Assembly (NCBI RefSeq): GCF_018599185.1
Contig: NZ_JAHFVL010000002.1
Span: 496,001 to 560,000 of the forward strand
Source: Rhodanobacter sp. LX-99
GTDB lineage: Bacteria; Pseudomonadota; Gammaproteobacteria; Xanthomonadales; Rhodanobacteraceae
Direction: 5' to 3'
Length of the DNA stretch: 64,000 nt
The position numbers were made by a program, and so were the translations under genes. Positions 1 to 9,394 of the stretch are shown here, piece by piece (position 1 is the first letter of the stretch; every line of letters starts with the position of its first letter). A model generated the notes under the pieces. It did no database searches, was not told where the DNA came from, and worked only from the letters and a program-made list of their open reading frames with translations.

Positions 1-60
1 GCTGGCAGTACGCGCCGTCATTGTCGACGGTATTCCTCGATCCCTGCCAGGAGAGTTCCC

Positions 61-465
61 ATGCAAGGTTCCACCGATCTGGGCAAGCTGGTGCTTCGCG
101 TCGTGCTGGGTGTGTTGATCCTGTTCCATGGCGTGTCCAAGCTGATCCATGGGCCGGGCTACATCGTCAGCGTGGTGACCGCGGCGGGCCTGCCGTCGTT
201 CCTGGCCTACGGGGTGTATGTGGGCGAGGTGATCGCGCCGCTCCTGCTGCTGCTCGGTTACTGGACGCGGGTGGGTGCGCTGATCATCGTGATCAATATG
301 CTGGTGGCGATCGGGCTGGTGCACCTGAGCCAGTTCGCCACGCTGGCCGATACCGGCGGCTGGGCGCTGGAACTGCAGGGGATGTTCCTCGGCACCGCGC
401 TGGCCATCATGCTGCTCGGCGCCGGCCGCTACAGCCTGGGCGGCAGCCACGGCCGCTGGAACTGA
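61..465 (+). CDS. DoxX family membrane protein
   Basis: 134-aa integral membrane protein of the DoxX/DoxD type. It has about four hydrophobic helices: one near residues 8-25, one around 45-63, and two in the C-terminal half. The early sequence contains the FHGVSKL pattern common in DoxX proteins. The family is linked to respiratory or redox functions but has no single defined reaction. The ATG at 61 follows an AGGAG ribosome binding site at 50-54. It is the first complete gene of the window, so its upstream partner is not visible. Confidence 0.85.
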   Translation: MQGSTDLGKLVLRVVLGVLILFHGVSKLIHGPGYIVSVVTAAGLPSFLAYGVYVGEVIAPLLLLLGYWTRVGALIIVINMLVAIGLVHLSQFATLADTGGWALELQGMFLGTALAIMLLGAGRYSLGGSHGRWN

Positions 466-614
466 GCAGGCTTCCCGCCAGACTCGCTTGAACGCCTGGA
501 ACGCCAGCCGGCGATGGCTGGCGTTCCAGGCAGCGGTTGCGGTTGTCGGACCCTTGCCCGCTTCGCAAGCGCGGTGCGATTTGCCACACTCGACGCTTTC
601 GCCGATGGGTCGCG

Positions 615-1616
615 ATGCGCTCGAACGCTCTTGCCGCGGTGGGACTGGCGTTGTGCTCGGCGCTGTTCTTCACGCTCACCTACGTGCTCAACCGCAGCCT
701 TGTCGCCGGCGGTGGACATTGGGCGTGGGCGGTGATCCTGCGTTACCTGCTGACCCTGCCGATGCTCGCCGTGGTGCTGCCGCTGCAGGGCGGGCTGGGC
801 GAGTTGCCGCGCGAACTGCGCCGGCATGCCCGGCCGTGGCTGCTGTGGAGCAGCGTGGGTTTCGTGCTGTTCGGCGTGCCGCTGACCTGGGCGGCCAGCA
901 GCGGACCGTCGTGGCTGATCGCCGGCAGCTTCCAGACCACCGTGCTGGCCGGGCCGCTGCTGGCGCCGCTGATCTATCGCGACGAACGGCGCCGGCTGGC
1001 CTGGCGCACACTGGCGCTCGGCGCGCTGATCGTGGCCGGCGTGTTCGCGCTGCAATGGGGCCATGCGCAAGGCCGGCTGCATGCCGGCGACTGGCTCGCG
1101 ATCGGCGCGGTGGTGCTGTCCGCGTTCGCCTATCCGCTGGGCAACCGCAAGCTGCTGCTGCACCTGGAGCATGCCCAGGCGGAGCCGGGCGGCAGCCGGC
1201 TCAACGCGGTGCAGCGGGTGTTCGGCATGACGCTGTGCAGCTGGCCGCTGTGGCTGCTGTTCGCCGTGGCCGCGTGGTTCACGGTCGGTCCGCCGACGTG
1301 GCGCGAGGCGCTGCTGGCCGGTGGCGTGGCGCTGTCCTCCGGCACCATCGCCACGGTGATGTTCTTCCGCGCCACCGACATGGTGCGCAGCGAGCCGACC
1401 GCGCTGGCCGCGGTGGAGGCGATGCAGGCGGCGGAGCTGCTGTTCGCCACGCTGCTCGGCGTGCTGTTTCTCGGCGAGGCGTGGCCGCATGGCTACGCCC
1501 TGTTCGGCGCGCTGGCGATCGTCGTCGGCATCGCGTTGTTCGGCTGGGTCAGCGGGCGCGGTGCGGCAGGGCATGACGAGGAAGTGCGCGCGCTACGCGG
1601 CGACCGCAGCGCCTGA
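615..1616 (+). CDS. DMT/EamA-type multidrug resistance efflux transporter family protein
   Basis: 333-aa protein made almost entirely of hydrophobic segments, about ten predicted helices, matching the two-times-five-helix layout of the drug/metabolite transporter superfamily (EmrE-like subfamily). The ATG at 615 begins directly before the first helix (MRSNALAAVGLALCSALFF). An upstream in-frame start at 537 would add a charged, cysteine-containing tail untypical of the family. The last helix ends shortly before a charged C-terminal tail. The substrate cannot be inferred. It stands alone, with no visible operon partner. Confidence 0.8.
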   Translation: MRSNALAAVGLALCSALFFTLTYVLNRSLVAGGGHWAWAVILRYLLTLPMLAVVLPLQGGLGELPRELRRHARPWLLWSSVGFVLFGVPLTWAASSGPSWLIAGSFQTTVLAGPLLAPLIYRDERRRLAWRTLALGALIVAGVFALQWGHAQGRLHAGDWLAIGAVVLSAFAYPLGNRKLLLHLEHAQAEPGGSRLNAVQRVFGMTLCSWPLWLLFAVAAWFTVGPPTWREALLAGGVALSSGTIATVMFFRATDMVRSEPTALAAVEAMQAAELLFATLLGVLFLGEAWPHGYALFGALAIVVGIALFGWVSGRGAAGHDEEVRALRGDRSA

Positions 1617-1696
1617 GGGCGCATGACTGCCGGCACATGCGGGCACGGTTGCGGCGGCGTATTCCGGAGCATTCCGAATGGCCTGCAGAGAAGCCC

Positions 1697-2182
1697 ATGC
1701 CGACAAGCATCCGTGCTCCTTCATGGGTCGCCGTTCTTTATGGCGGCTTTGTCGCCGGTTCGCTCGACGTTCTTGCCGCCGCGCTGATCAACTGGCTCGA
1801 TCCGCTGATCATCATGCGTGCGATCGCCAGCGGCCTGCTCGGCCGGGCCGCGTTCCAGGGCGGCTTGCCGGTCGCGGCGCTGGGGCTGGGGCTGCAGTGG
1901 GCGATGTCGCTGCTGATCGCGGCGATCTTCGTGTTCGCCGCCGGGCGGATGTCCTGGTTGGGCCGGCGCTGGATCGCTGCCGGCCTGCTTTACGGCGTGG
2001 TGGTGTTCGTGGTGATGGAGTACGTGGTGGTGCCGTTGTCGGCGGCCGCGAAGCCGCATTTCACCGCGCTCTCCCTCGTCGAGAACCTGCTGGCGATGCT
2101 GCTGTTCGGCCTGATCGTGTCGTTCTTCGCCCGCGGTACGGGGCCTCGTTCGCCCCCGGATCAAGTCCGGGGCGGGCTCTGA
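1697..2182 (+). CDS. conserved hypothetical membrane protein
   Basis: 161-aa protein with four hydrophobic segments: residues about 10-30 (containing GGFVAGSLDVLAA), 50-75, 82-105 and 120-145. The overall pattern resembles small YagU/DUF1440-like inner membrane proteins, but I do not recognise it firmly. The ATG at 1697 is chosen over one at 1637 because the upstream extension is arginine-rich and unlike the rest of the protein. It lies 80 nt after the DMT transporter and may be co-transcribed with it. Confidence 0.65.
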   Translation: MPTSIRAPSWVAVLYGGFVAGSLDVLAAALINWLDPLIIMRAIASGLLGRAAFQGGLPVAALGLGLQWAMSLLIAAIFVFAAGRMSWLGRRWIAAGLLYGVVVFVVMEYVVVPLSAAAKPHFTALSLVENLLAMLLFGLIVSFFARGTGPRSPPDQVRGGL

Positions 2183-2263
2183 GCGGGCAGATCACGGATT
2201 TCGACGCGAGCTACACTCGGCGCGGACGGGTGAGCCTCGCCCCTTGAATTGAAATGCGAGCCG

Positions 2264-3511
2264 ATGATCGATCCTGAAGATGGGCCCGTCCACCATGGCA
2301 CGCCCGCGTTCCGGCGCACCAACCTGGCATTGTTTGCAGCCGGCTTTGCCACCTTCGGCCTGCTGTACTGCGTGCAGCCGCTGATGCCGGAGTTCAGCCG
2401 CGACTACGGGGTGAGCGAGGCGGGCGCGGCGCTGTCGCTGTCGCTGACCACCGGCGTGCTGGCGTTCGCGATGCTGTTTGCCGGAGCGCTGTCGGATGCC
2501 TGGGGGCGCAAGTCGGTGATGGTGGTGTCGCTGCTGTCGTCGGCCGTGCTGGTACTGGTCACCGCCGTGATGCCGGACTGGACCGCGCTGCTGCTGGTGC
2601 GCACGTTGCTGGGGCTCACCCTGAGCGGCCTGCCGGCGGTGGCGATGACGTACCTCAGCGAGGAAATGCACGTCGAGTCGATCGGCCTGGGCATGGGCCT
2701 GTACATCAGCGGCAGCGCGGTCGGCGGCATGGGCGGGCGGCTGATCACCGGGGTGCTGGCCGACTTCTTCGGCTGGCGCATCGGCGTGGCGGTGGTCGGC
2801 GCGATCGGCGTGCTGGCGGCGCTGATCTTCTGGCGCGCGCTGCCGCCGTCGCGGCATTTCGTGGCGCAGCCGTTGCGCTGGCGCACGGTGCTGGGACGCT
2901 TCAACGGCATCTTCCATGACCGCGGATTGCCGTGGCTGTTCGTCGAGGGTTTCCTGTTGCTCGGCGCGTTCGTCACCGTCTACAACTACCTCGGGTACCG
3001 GCTGCTGGCGCCGCCGTACAGCCTGAGCCAGGCGGCGGTCGGACTGATCTTCGGCATCTACCTGGTCGGCACGTTCAGCTCGGCGTGGATGGGCCACCTG
3101 GCCGGCAGGCTCGGGCGGCGCAAGGTGCTGTGGACGGCGTTCGCGCTGATGCTGGCCGGCGTGGCGCTGACCATGCTGCAGCCGCTGCCGCTGATCATCC
3201 TGGGTATCGTGGCGGTGACGTTCGGCTTCTTCGGCGGCCACTCCATCGTCAGCAGCTGGGTCGGCCGGCGCGCCGGCGCGGCGAAGGCGCAGGCCTCGTC
3301 GGTGTACCTGTTCTGCTACTACATGGGATCGAGCATCGCCGGCGCCAGCGGCGGGCTGTTCTACGCGTCGCACGGCTGGAACGGCGTGGCGCTGTTCGTC
3401 GGCGTGCTGGTGCTGGCCGGCCTGCTGATCGCGCTGCGGCTGTTCCGCCTGCCGCCACTGGTCAACGTGGCGACGCCGCCGGCGCCGATGAGCCGGGGCG
3501 CGATGCCTTGA
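2264..3511 (+). CDS. MFS transporter (YnfM/arabinose-efflux-like)
   Basis: 415-aa major facilitator superfamily transporter with twelve predicted transmembrane helices. The MFS motif A is visible twice: GALSDAWGRKS in the loop after helix 2, and GHLAGRLGRRK in the equivalent loop of the second half. The helix-1 sequence reading LLYCVQPLMPEF is typical of the YnfM-type efflux subgroup. The ATG at 2264 is preferred over a TTG at 2249, although no strong Shine-Dalgarno is seen. Substrate is unknown; family members export small molecules such as sugars or drugs. Confidence 0.85.
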   Translation: MIDPEDGPVHHGTPAFRRTNLALFAAGFATFGLLYCVQPLMPEFSRDYGVSEAGAALSLSLTTGVLAFAMLFAGALSDAWGRKSVMVVSLLSSAVLVLVTAVMPDWTALLLVRTLLGLTLSGLPAVAMTYLSEEMHVESIGLGMGLYISGSAVGGMGGRLITGVLADFFGWRIGVAVVGAIGVLAALIFWRALPPSRHFVAQPLRWRTVLGRFNGIFHDRGLPWLFVEGFLLLGAFVTVYNYLGYRLLAPPYSLSQAAVGLIFGIYLVGTFSSAWMGHLAGRLGRRKVLWTAFALMLAGVALTMLQPLPLIILGIVAVTFGFFGGHSIVSSWVGRRAGAAKAQASSVYLFCYYMGSSIAGASGGLFYASHGWNGVALFVGVLVLAGLLIALRLFRLPPLVNVATPPAPMSRGAMP

Positions 3512-3514
3512 GGG

Positions 3515-3598
3515 CCGGGATTCGGGATTCGGAAAGGCGAAAGCCAGCGACATGCTGCTCTACCGAATCCCTAATCCCTAATCCCTAATCCCCAATCT
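3515..3598. repeat. REP-like element with GGGATTCGG / CCGAATCCC arms
   Basis: The spacer between two convergent genes holds a left arm with two GGGATTCGG-type units (3515-3532). The right arm starts at 3563 and contains CCGAATCC followed by CCTAATCCC units repeated three to four times. The two arms can pair as a hairpin. Such simple GGATT-rich palindromes are common between convergent genes in Xanthomonadales, and it may also act as a transcription terminator. Confidence 0.7.
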
Positions 3599-4874
3599 CG
3601 GCTCTGAGCATCCCCTTCACCGCCTCGTAGTCGCCGTCGTTCGCGGCGGCGGGTATGCCGAGCAGGTGGGTCATCAGCGGGTAGACGTCCACGTTCGGGA
3701 ACGCCGGCACCTTCGCGCCGACGCGGAACGCCGGGCCGTGCGCCACGAAGATCGCCTGCATCAGCGGCTCGGCATTGTCGAAGCCGTGCTCGCCCACGCT
3801 CAGCCGGCCCTTGCGCTTCGCCGCGTAGTCGCTGGTGGTGATGCGCCAGTGCACGTTCGCCAGGCACAGCAGCTGCGGCACGCGCGGGTTGCTGCCATAG
3901 GCCAGCCGTGCCGGCACGCGGGTCTTGTCCCAGCACTGCATGTGCGGGTGCGGCTGCTCCAGGGTCTGTTCGACCTTCGCGAAATCGGCGCGCGCCTCGG
4001 CGCTGTCCGACTTCGAGTTGAAGCCGGCCAGGATGCCCATGCTGACCATGTGCACCCGGTCGAGCGGAACCAGCTTGTCGATCATCACGCTGTTCGCCTC
4101 CGGCACGCTGGCCATGCCGTGGTCGGACAGCACGATCAGGTTGATCCGCTCGAACAGGCCACGCTGCTTCAGCCCGTCGACCAGCCGCGCCAGCGCTGCG
4201 TCGGTCTCGCGCAGCGCGTCGTTGACCTGCGGCGAGTCCGGGCCATGCACGTGACCGGCGTGATCGACTTCGTCGAAGTACAGGGTAAGGAAGGCAGGCC
4301 GTTCGGCAACCGGAAGGTCCAGCCAGGCCAGCACCTGATCGACCCGCTGCGCGGGCGTCACGGTGCCGTCGAACGGTTTCCAGTAATCCGGCCGATGGCC
4401 GTGGATGTCCGCCTCCGAGCCGGGCCAGAACATCGTGGCGGTGCGCAGGCCGTGCTGGTCGGCGGTCTCCCAGATCGGCGTGCCCTCGGCCCACCAGCGG
4501 CCGTCGCCGACCGCGCGGCGGCTGCCCAGCGAGAACTTGCCCAGCTGCGGATCGAACATCGTGTTGTTGACCACGCCGTGATGGTCCGGGGTGAGGCCGG
4601 TGACGATCGTGTAGTGGTTCGGGAACGTCAGCGACGGGAACGCCGGCTGCATCGACGCGGCTTGTACGCCGCCTTGCGCCAGCATCGCGAGGGTCGGGCT
4701 GAGCCCGCGCTGCATGTAGTCGTGGCGGTAGCCGTCGATCGAGACCAGCAGCAGGGGAACGGGTTTGCCGGCCTGCGCCGCGACGGCGGTTGCGGGCGTG
4801 GCCGGGCGTTGCGTGGCACAGCCGAAGCTGAATGCTGCCAGTGAACACAGCAGCACGCGAAACAGGATTTTCAT
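3585..4874 (-). CDS. ectonucleotide pyrophosphatase/phosphodiesterase family lipoprotein
   Basis: 429-aa member of the alkaline-phosphatase-fold nucleotide pyrophosphatase/phosphodiesterase (NPP) family. It begins with a lipoprotein signal, with the cysteine of AFSFGC near residue 19 as the predicted lipidation site, so it should be anchored in the envelope and face the periplasm. Metal and catalytic motifs are visible: SIDGYRHD (first metal aspartate), SLTFPNHYTIVTG (the Thr nucleophile region), DEVDHAGHVHG and LSDHGM. The family hydrolyses phosphodiester or pyrophosphate bonds of nucleotides. It is divergently oriented from the next gene. Confidence 0.88.
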   Translation of the reverse strand: MKILFRVLLCSLAAFSFGCATQRPATPATAVAAQAGKPVPLLLVSIDGYRHDYMQRGLSPTLAMLAQGGVQAASMQPAFPSLTFPNHYTIVTGLTPDHHGVVNNTMFDPQLGKFSLGSRRAVGDGRWWAEGTPIWETADQHGLRTATMFWPGSEADIHGHRPDYWKPFDGTVTPAQRVDQVLAWLDLPVAERPAFLTLYFDEVDHAGHVHGPDSPQVNDALRETDAALARLVDGLKQRGLFERINLIVLSDHGMASVPEANSVMIDKLVPLDRVHMVSMGILAGFNSKSDSAEARADFAKVEQTLEQPHPHMQCWDKTRVPARLAYGSNPRVPQLLCLANVHWRITTSDYAAKRKGRLSVGEHGFDNAEPLMQAIFVAHGPAFRVGAKVPAFPNVDVYPLMTHLLGIPAAANDGDYEAVKGMLRAEIGD

Positions 4875-4926
4875 GCAGGGAACCTTACGATGTATTCAAA
4901 CCATCCCCGCATGATCGCGCACCGTC

Positions 4927-5343
4927 ATGACCATTACACGCCCTGCCTGGCACTCCCCGCTGTTACGCACGCTGTTGGCGGGAGCGTTGGCGCTCGCTCC
5001 GCTGGGCGCCGCCTGTGCCTGGCAGCAGTCCGGCACGCAGCCGGTGATCCGGCCGGTGCCGCCGAGCGTGCGGTTCCAGCAGGACGCGCAACAGCAGCAG
5101 GTGCGCGACGAACTGCAGAAGAGCCAGTTGCAGCAGCAGTTGCGGCAGAGCGTGTCGGACAACGCGAAACGCCCGATGGCGAATGACGCACGCACCCGCG
5201 AGCAACTCGATCAGGCCGACCAGGCGCAACGCGACCGCGATCGTGCCCGGCAACAGGACCTGCTCGACCGCGAGCGTGATGCGGCAAACCTGCCGCGGGT
5301 GGTGCCGCAGGCACTCCCGGCGCCGAAGCAGGACGGCGGCTGA
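4927..5343 (+). CDS. secreted glutamine/arginine-rich hypothetical protein
   Basis: 138-aa protein with an N-terminal signal peptide (hydrophobic core about residues 12-28, cleavage after the AAC-A region). The mature chain is almost wholly hydrophilic, rich in Gln, Arg and Asp, and probably forms a coiled coil from about residue 50 to 120. No catalytic motif is seen. The low-complexity composition makes it a likely periplasmic structural protein rather than an enzyme. The family is not recognised. It ends 13 nt before the convergent ogt stop. Confidence 0.6.
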   Translation: MTITRPAWHSPLLRTLLAGALALAPLGAACAWQQSGTQPVIRPVPPSVRFQQDAQQQQVRDELQKSQLQQQLRQSVSDNAKRPMANDARTREQLDQADQAQRDRDRARQQDLLDRERDAANLPRVVPQALPAPKQDGG

Positions 5344-5355
5344 TCGATCGCCGCC

Positions 5356-5868
5356 TCAGCCGAACAAGTCGCCGCGTGCGATGCGCTCTTCCAGGCTCAG
5401 CAGGTAGCGCTTCGTCGGCAGGCCGCCGCCGAAGCCGGTGAGGCTGCCGTTCGCGCCGATCACCCGGTGGCACGGCAGCACGATCGGCAGCGGGTTGCGT
5501 CCGTTCGCGGCGCCGACCGCGCGCACCGCCAGCGGCTTGTCGATGCGCCGGGCCAGCTCGCCGTAGCTGATGGTGACGCCGTACGGAATGCGCCCCAGCT
5601 CGTGCCACACCTCCAGCTGGAACGGCGTGCCGACGGGGTGCAGCGGCAGCTCGAAGTGCTGGCGTTCGCCGGCGAAGTATTCCTCCAGCTGCACGCGGGC
5701 GAACTTCAATGGTGCGGCCGCGTGGACCCAGCCCGGATACGCCCGCTTCGGATGGCGTTCGCGCTCGAACCAGATCTCGCGCAGGCCGCGGCCGTCCGCG
5801 ACCAGGCGCAACGTGCCGACCGGGCTGTCCATCTCGTCGTAGTAAATGGTATCGGGCAGGTTCGTCAT
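5356..5868 (-). CDS. ogt: methylated-DNA--protein-cysteine S-methyltransferase
   Basis: 170-aa O6-alkylguanine-DNA alkyltransferase. It carries the invariant active-site motif LPCHRVIG, whose cysteine accepts the alkyl group from the lesion in a suicide reaction. It also has the YGELARRI helix-turn-helix region and the conserved [10 protein letters not shown] segment before it. Its start (ATG at 5868) overlaps the stop of the upstream alkylation repair gene by 4 nt (ATGA), so the two are translationally coupled. Together they cover the functions of Ada, AlkA and Ogt in an adaptive response to alkylating damage. Confidence 0.95.
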   Translation of the reverse strand: MTNLPDTIYYDEMDSPVGTLRLVADGRGLREIWFERERHPKRAYPGWVHAAAPLKFARVQLEEYFAGERQHFELPLHPVGTPFQLEVWHELGRIPYGVTISYGELARRIDKPLAVRAVGAANGRNPLPIVLPCHRVIGANGSLTGFGGGLPTKRYLLSLEERIARGDLFG

Positions 5869-7370
5869 GCGATCGCCTCCGGTTTTTTCCGGCGCGCCGG
5901 CGACGGCGCTTCCGATGCGCCGCGCCACAGATGGATGACGGCGTACGCGCGCCACGGGCGCCACGCGTTCGCGCGTTCGGTCAGTGCTTTCGTGCTGAGC
6001 GGCGCGGCGTCCGCTGCCGCTTCGCGGCGCAGGATCAGGTCTGCCGCCGGGAACGCGTCCGGGTCGCTCAACGCGCGCATCGCGATGTAATGCGCCGTCC
6101 ATGCGCCGATGCCGGGCAGGGCGACCCAGCGCGCCACGAACGCATCCAGCGATTGCTCCGCGCTGAAGTCCACGCGGCCGTCCAGCAGCGCCTGCGCCAT
6201 GCTGCTGATCGTCGCGGCGCGCGTCGTGGTCAGGCCGATCTCGCGCAGGTCCGCCTGCGCCAGCGCGGCCGGCGTCGGGAACAGCCGCTCCAGTCCCGGC
6301 AGCGGCGCCGCCGGCAGCGGTTCGCCCCAGCGCTGCACGATGCGCGTCGCCAGCGTGCGCGCGGCCGCCACGCTGATCTGCTGGCCGAGGATCGCGCGCA
6401 CCGCGATCTCGAAACCGTCCCAGCCGCCGGGCAGCCGCAGGCCGGGATGGCGCGCGACCAGCGGGCCGAGCACGGCGTCGTGGCGGAACGTGTCCGCGAT
6501 CGCCTGCGGGTTCGCGTCCAGGTCGAACATCCGCCGCAGCGTCGTCACCACGCCGAGCAGTTGGGTCGGCTGCGGGCAATGCAGTTGCAGCTGCAGCGCG
6601 TGCTCGCCGCCCGGCCACGCGCTCAGGCGCAGCCAGCCCGGTGCATTCGCCGGGCCGAATACGCGTGCGTAGCTGTGCGCGTCGACCTGTTCCACGCCCG
6701 GCAGCGCGCGCGTGCGCAGGAACGCGAGCAGCGCGTCGAACGCATACGGCGGCCGGTAGCCGAGCCGCAGCACCAGCGCCGCACCGGCCGCCGCGCGCGG
6801 GTGCCGGCGCAGTTCGCGCGGCGCGATGCGGTTCGCCTGTGCAAACGCCGCGTTGAACCGGCGCAGGCTGCGGAAGCCGGACGCGAGCGCGACTTCCGTC
6901 ACCGGCAGCGCGGTCTCGGTCAGCAGCTGTTTCGCGAACAGCAGCCGGCGCGTCGTGTGCACGCTGATCGGCGGCGCGCCGATGCGCTCGACGAACAGGC
7001 GGCGCAACTGGCGCGCGCCGATGCCGACGCGCAGCGCCAGTTCGTCCAGCGATTGCTCCGCCAGCGCGCCGGCCTCGATCAGCTTCAACGCGCGCGCCAC
7101 GACATGATCGCTGCGCTGCCACTGCTCGTTGCCCGGTGCGAGCTCCGGCCTGCAGCGCAGGCACGGCCGGAATCCGGCCGCTTCCGCGGCGGCCGCGTTC
7201 GCGTAGTAGCGCACGTTCTCGCGCTTCGGCGTCGGCGCCGGGCATACCGGGCGGCAGTAGATGCCGGTGCTGCTGACCGCGGTGAAGAACAGCCCGTCGA
7301 AACGCGCGTCGCGGCTGAGTCGGGCCTGTTCGCAGACATGCGGGGCGGGCAGGGTGGGCGGTTCGTTCAT
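5865..7370 (-). CDS. alkA: Ada-type regulator fused to DNA-3-methyladenine glycosylase II (AlkA)
   Basis: 501-aa fusion. Residues 1-85 are an Ada-type zinc domain, with Cys39, Cys43, Cys70 and Cys73 as ligands and methyl-phosphotriester acceptor. Residues about 95-190 form an AraC-type helix-turn-helix. The remainder is the AlkA N-terminal domain plus an HhH-GPD glycosylase, with the hairpin [17 protein letters not shown] and the catalytic-Asp region [10 protein letters not shown]. It should sense alkylated DNA, activate transcription and excise 3-methyladenine. It overlaps ogt by 4 nt. The starting methionine lies just upstream of the conserved zinc domain. Confidence 0.93.
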   Translation of the reverse strand: MNEPPTLPAPHVCEQARLSRDARFDGLFFTAVSSTGIYCRPVCPAPTPKRENVRYYANAAAAEAAGFRPCLRCRPELAPGNEQWQRSDHVVARALKLIEAGALAEQSLDELALRVGIGARQLRRLFVERIGAPPISVHTTRRLLFAKQLLTETALPVTEVALASGFRSLRRFNAAFAQANRIAPRELRRHPRAAAGAALVLRLGYRPPYAFDALLAFLRTRALPGVEQVDAHSYARVFGPANAPGWLRLSAWPGGEHALQLQLHCPQPTQLLGVVTTLRRMFDLDANPQAIADTFRHDAVLGPLVARHPGLRLPGGWDGFEIAVRAILGQQISVAAARTLATRIVQRWGEPLPAAPLPGLERLFPTPAALAQADLREIGLTTTRAATISSMAQALLDGRVDFSAEQSLDAFVARWVALPGIGAWTAHYIAMRALSDPDAFPAADLILRREAAADAAPLSTKALTERANAWRPWRAYAVIHLWRGASEAPSPARRKKPEAIA

Positions 7371-7523
7371 GGGTGCAGGCTAGCACCGTCGCAGCGGCCT
7401 GACTCGCCGTTTTCGGACATCAATGGCGCGCAAACGGGCCGGTCGGGGCGGCATTCAACCGGCCAGGACATCAATTCGCGTGATCGATCCACGCAAGCAT
7501 CGCGTGTGCCTTGCTGTGGTCCC

Positions 7524-8105
7524 TCACTTGATCGGCGCCATCAGGTGCTCGTACGGCGTGCCGGCCCACATCACGTACGGTGCCGCCGTATCCGGATCCG
7601 CGCTTTTCGGATAGTTCGCATAGAACGCCGGGTCCGCGCCGACGATCATGAAATGCGGTCCGGTCTTGATCCAGTGGTTGCCGCTGTCCGGCTTCTGCGC
7701 GTACGGGTCCGTGTTGCTCGCGTCCGTGCCGCCGGCCAGCATGTACATCATGCCGATCTTGCCGGCCGGTGGCGTTTTCTTCGCCATGTACGCGTTGATC
7801 CACTCCATCGCGTTCTGGTCCATGCACATCGGGTCCGGCCCCGGCGTCGACGGGTTGTCCGGCATGCAGGTGAACCCATTCGTGCCCTTGCGCAACGTGC
7901 GCATCGCGCCATCCGCGCCCATCGCCACGATCGTCGCGCCTTTCGCGACGCGTGCCGGTGCCGCGTGCATCGCGCTCGCGATCAATTGCGCATCGCTCAT
8001 TGCGGGATGCTCCGCCGCCAGCGCTCCGCCCCCGACGGCGAACAGCGCAGTGGCGACGATGGCCCGGTTCTTCCAGCCCTGTGGTTTTCGGCCTGTGGTA
8101 TGCAT
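7524..8105 (-). CDS. secreted hypothetical protein
   Basis: 193-aa protein with a Sec signal peptide (hydrophobic stretch at about residues 16-30, ending GGALAAE). The mature protein contains GTNGFTCMPDNPSTPGPDPMCMDQNAM with two cysteines likely to form a disulfide. It also has a methionine-rich segment and a C-terminal MWAGTPYEHLMAPIK. The ATG at 8105 is preceded by an excellent GAGGAGG ribosome binding site. I do not recognise the family by name. It is conserved-looking, periplasmic and without visible catalytic motifs. Confidence 0.7.
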   Translation of the reverse strand: MHTTGRKPQGWKNRAIVATALFAVGGGALAAEHPAMSDAQLIASAMHAAPARVAKGATIVAMGADGAMRTLRKGTNGFTCMPDNPSTPGPDPMCMDQNAMEWINAYMAKKTPPAGKIGMMYMLAGGTDASNTDPYAQKPDSGNHWIKTGPHFMIVGADPAFYANYPKSADPDTAAPYVMWAGTPYEHLMAPIK

Positions 8106-8250
8106 GACAACCTCCTCACGGTGACGTGTGACGGTCACTCCGGGGTTCCCGCGAGAAGTCTGTGCCGCCGCCATGGCGCGGTCAATCGGCGCGATGGCCG
8201 GGCCGGGCGGCGGCTGTCGGGAGGCGTGCGCACCGGCCGGCCGGCGTGGA

Positions 8251-8790
8251 TCAATTCGTGCCTGCGGCGGCCGGGCAACGGGGCTGGCGGCCGGCGCGGA
8301 ACGCGGCGACATCCGCGTCGCCCGCCGGCTTGCCGGCGTCGCCGCCGTCGAACACGACGCGCCAGGCGCCGTCGCCGGCGCGGCGCCACACCGTCGCGAA
8401 CCGGCCGGTCACGTAATGCGGCTTCGCACCCGGCGCCGGATTCTCGAACAGGTACGCGCCGCTGGAATACGCCAGCGTGCCGTCGCCCGACGCCACGACC
8501 TGCTGCGGGTACCAGTCCACCCGCTGCGTCTTGCCCGCGATGAACGCGGCCCAGTGCTGGCGCACCGCGGCCAGTCCGCGCGTCGGCTGCGGCGTGTTCG
8601 CGTCGAAGATCGCGTCCGCCATGACGTGCTCGGCGAATGCCGCCGCGTCATGCCGCTGCACGCTCTGCGCGAACGACAACTCGCGTTGCCAGACCTCGCA
8701 CGCCGCCTTGTCCGCGGCCGGCGGCGTGGCCGCGGCAGGCGCGCAGGCGACCCATAACGGCAACAGCAGCAACCCGGTTCGGCGTGGCAT
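8251..8790 (-). CDS. NTF2-like (DUF4440/SnoaL-type) secreted protein
   Basis: 179-aa protein with an N-terminal signal sequence (LLLLPLWVACAPAAAT). A nuclear transport factor 2-like domain follows: alpha-helical start SFAQSVQRHDAAAFAEHV, then FDANTPQPTRGLAAVRQHWAA and beta strands ending GAWRVVFDGG. This cone-shaped fold serves as a small-molecule-binding or enzyme scaffold and gives no specific reaction here. A cysteine in the VACAP segment could be a lipidation site but the lipobox is poor. It is the last gene in a leftward run with the b561/peroxidase pair. Confidence 0.75.
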   Translation of the reverse strand: MPRRTGLLLLPLWVACAPAAATPPAADKAACEVWQRELSFAQSVQRHDAAAFAEHVMADAIFDANTPQPTRGLAAVRQHWAAFIAGKTQRVDWYPQQVVASGDGTLAYSSGAYLFENPAPGAKPHYVTGRFATVWRRAGDGAWRVVFDGGDAGKPAGDADVAAFRAGRQPRCPAAAGTN

Positions 8791-8857
8791 CGGCGTTCTC
8801 CTCGTTCGTTGCGGTGCCGCAGCATCCTGCGAACGCCGCCAGGTCGCCAGTGCCGGA

Positions 8858-9394
8858 TCAACGCCGCCCGAGCATGCTCGACAGCACGCCGTCGCGGCGA
8901 ATCAGGCCGTGGTACAGCGCCGCCGCCATGTGCGCCAGGAACGTCAGGAACAGCAACATCGCGAACCCGGTATGTAGGTGGCGCAGCACGGCGAACGCGA
9001 CCGGGCTGGCCGGGAAGATCGGCGGCAGCCGCAGCGACGCGCCGAGCATCACCGGATAGCCGCCGGCCGACAGCATCGCCCAGCCGATCAGCGGCATCGC
9101 CAGCATCAGGAAATACAGCAGCCAGTGCGACGCCAGCGCCGCCAGTTTCTGCAGTGCGGGCAGGTCCGCCGGCAACGGCGGCGGTGGATGGCGCAAGCGC
9201 ACCGCCAGCCGCACCACCGCCAGGATCAGGATCGCGATGCCGAGCGGCTTGTGGATCGCGAGCAGCCATGCGTGCCGCTCGGAGACGGACGCGACCATGC
9301 CGACGCCGATGAACAGCATCGCCAGGATCATGACGGCCATCAGCCAGTGCAGCACGCGCGCGGCGGGCGTGAACGTGTTCGTGGCGGCCTTCAT
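8858..9394 (-). CDS. cytochrome b561
   Basis: 178-aa four-helix membrane cytochrome. Heme-coordinating histidines are visible in RVLHWLMA (helix 1), AIHKPLGI (helix 2), ALASHWLLYF (helix 3) and RHLHTGFAML (helix 4), as in bacterial b561 proteins. These proteins pass electrons from quinol across the inner membrane. Its ATG overlaps the stop of the upstream peroxidase by 4 nt, so it most likely supplies electrons to that membrane-anchored heme peroxidase. Confidence 0.9.
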   Translation of the reverse strand: MKAATNTFTPAARVLHWLMAVMILAMLFIGVGMVASVSERHAWLLAIHKPLGIAILILAVVRLAVRLRHPPPPLPADLPALQKLAALASHWLLYFLMLAMPLIGWAMLSAGGYPVMLGASLRLPPIFPASPVAFAVLRHLHTGFAMLLFLTFLAHMAAALYHGLIRRDGVLSSMLGRR

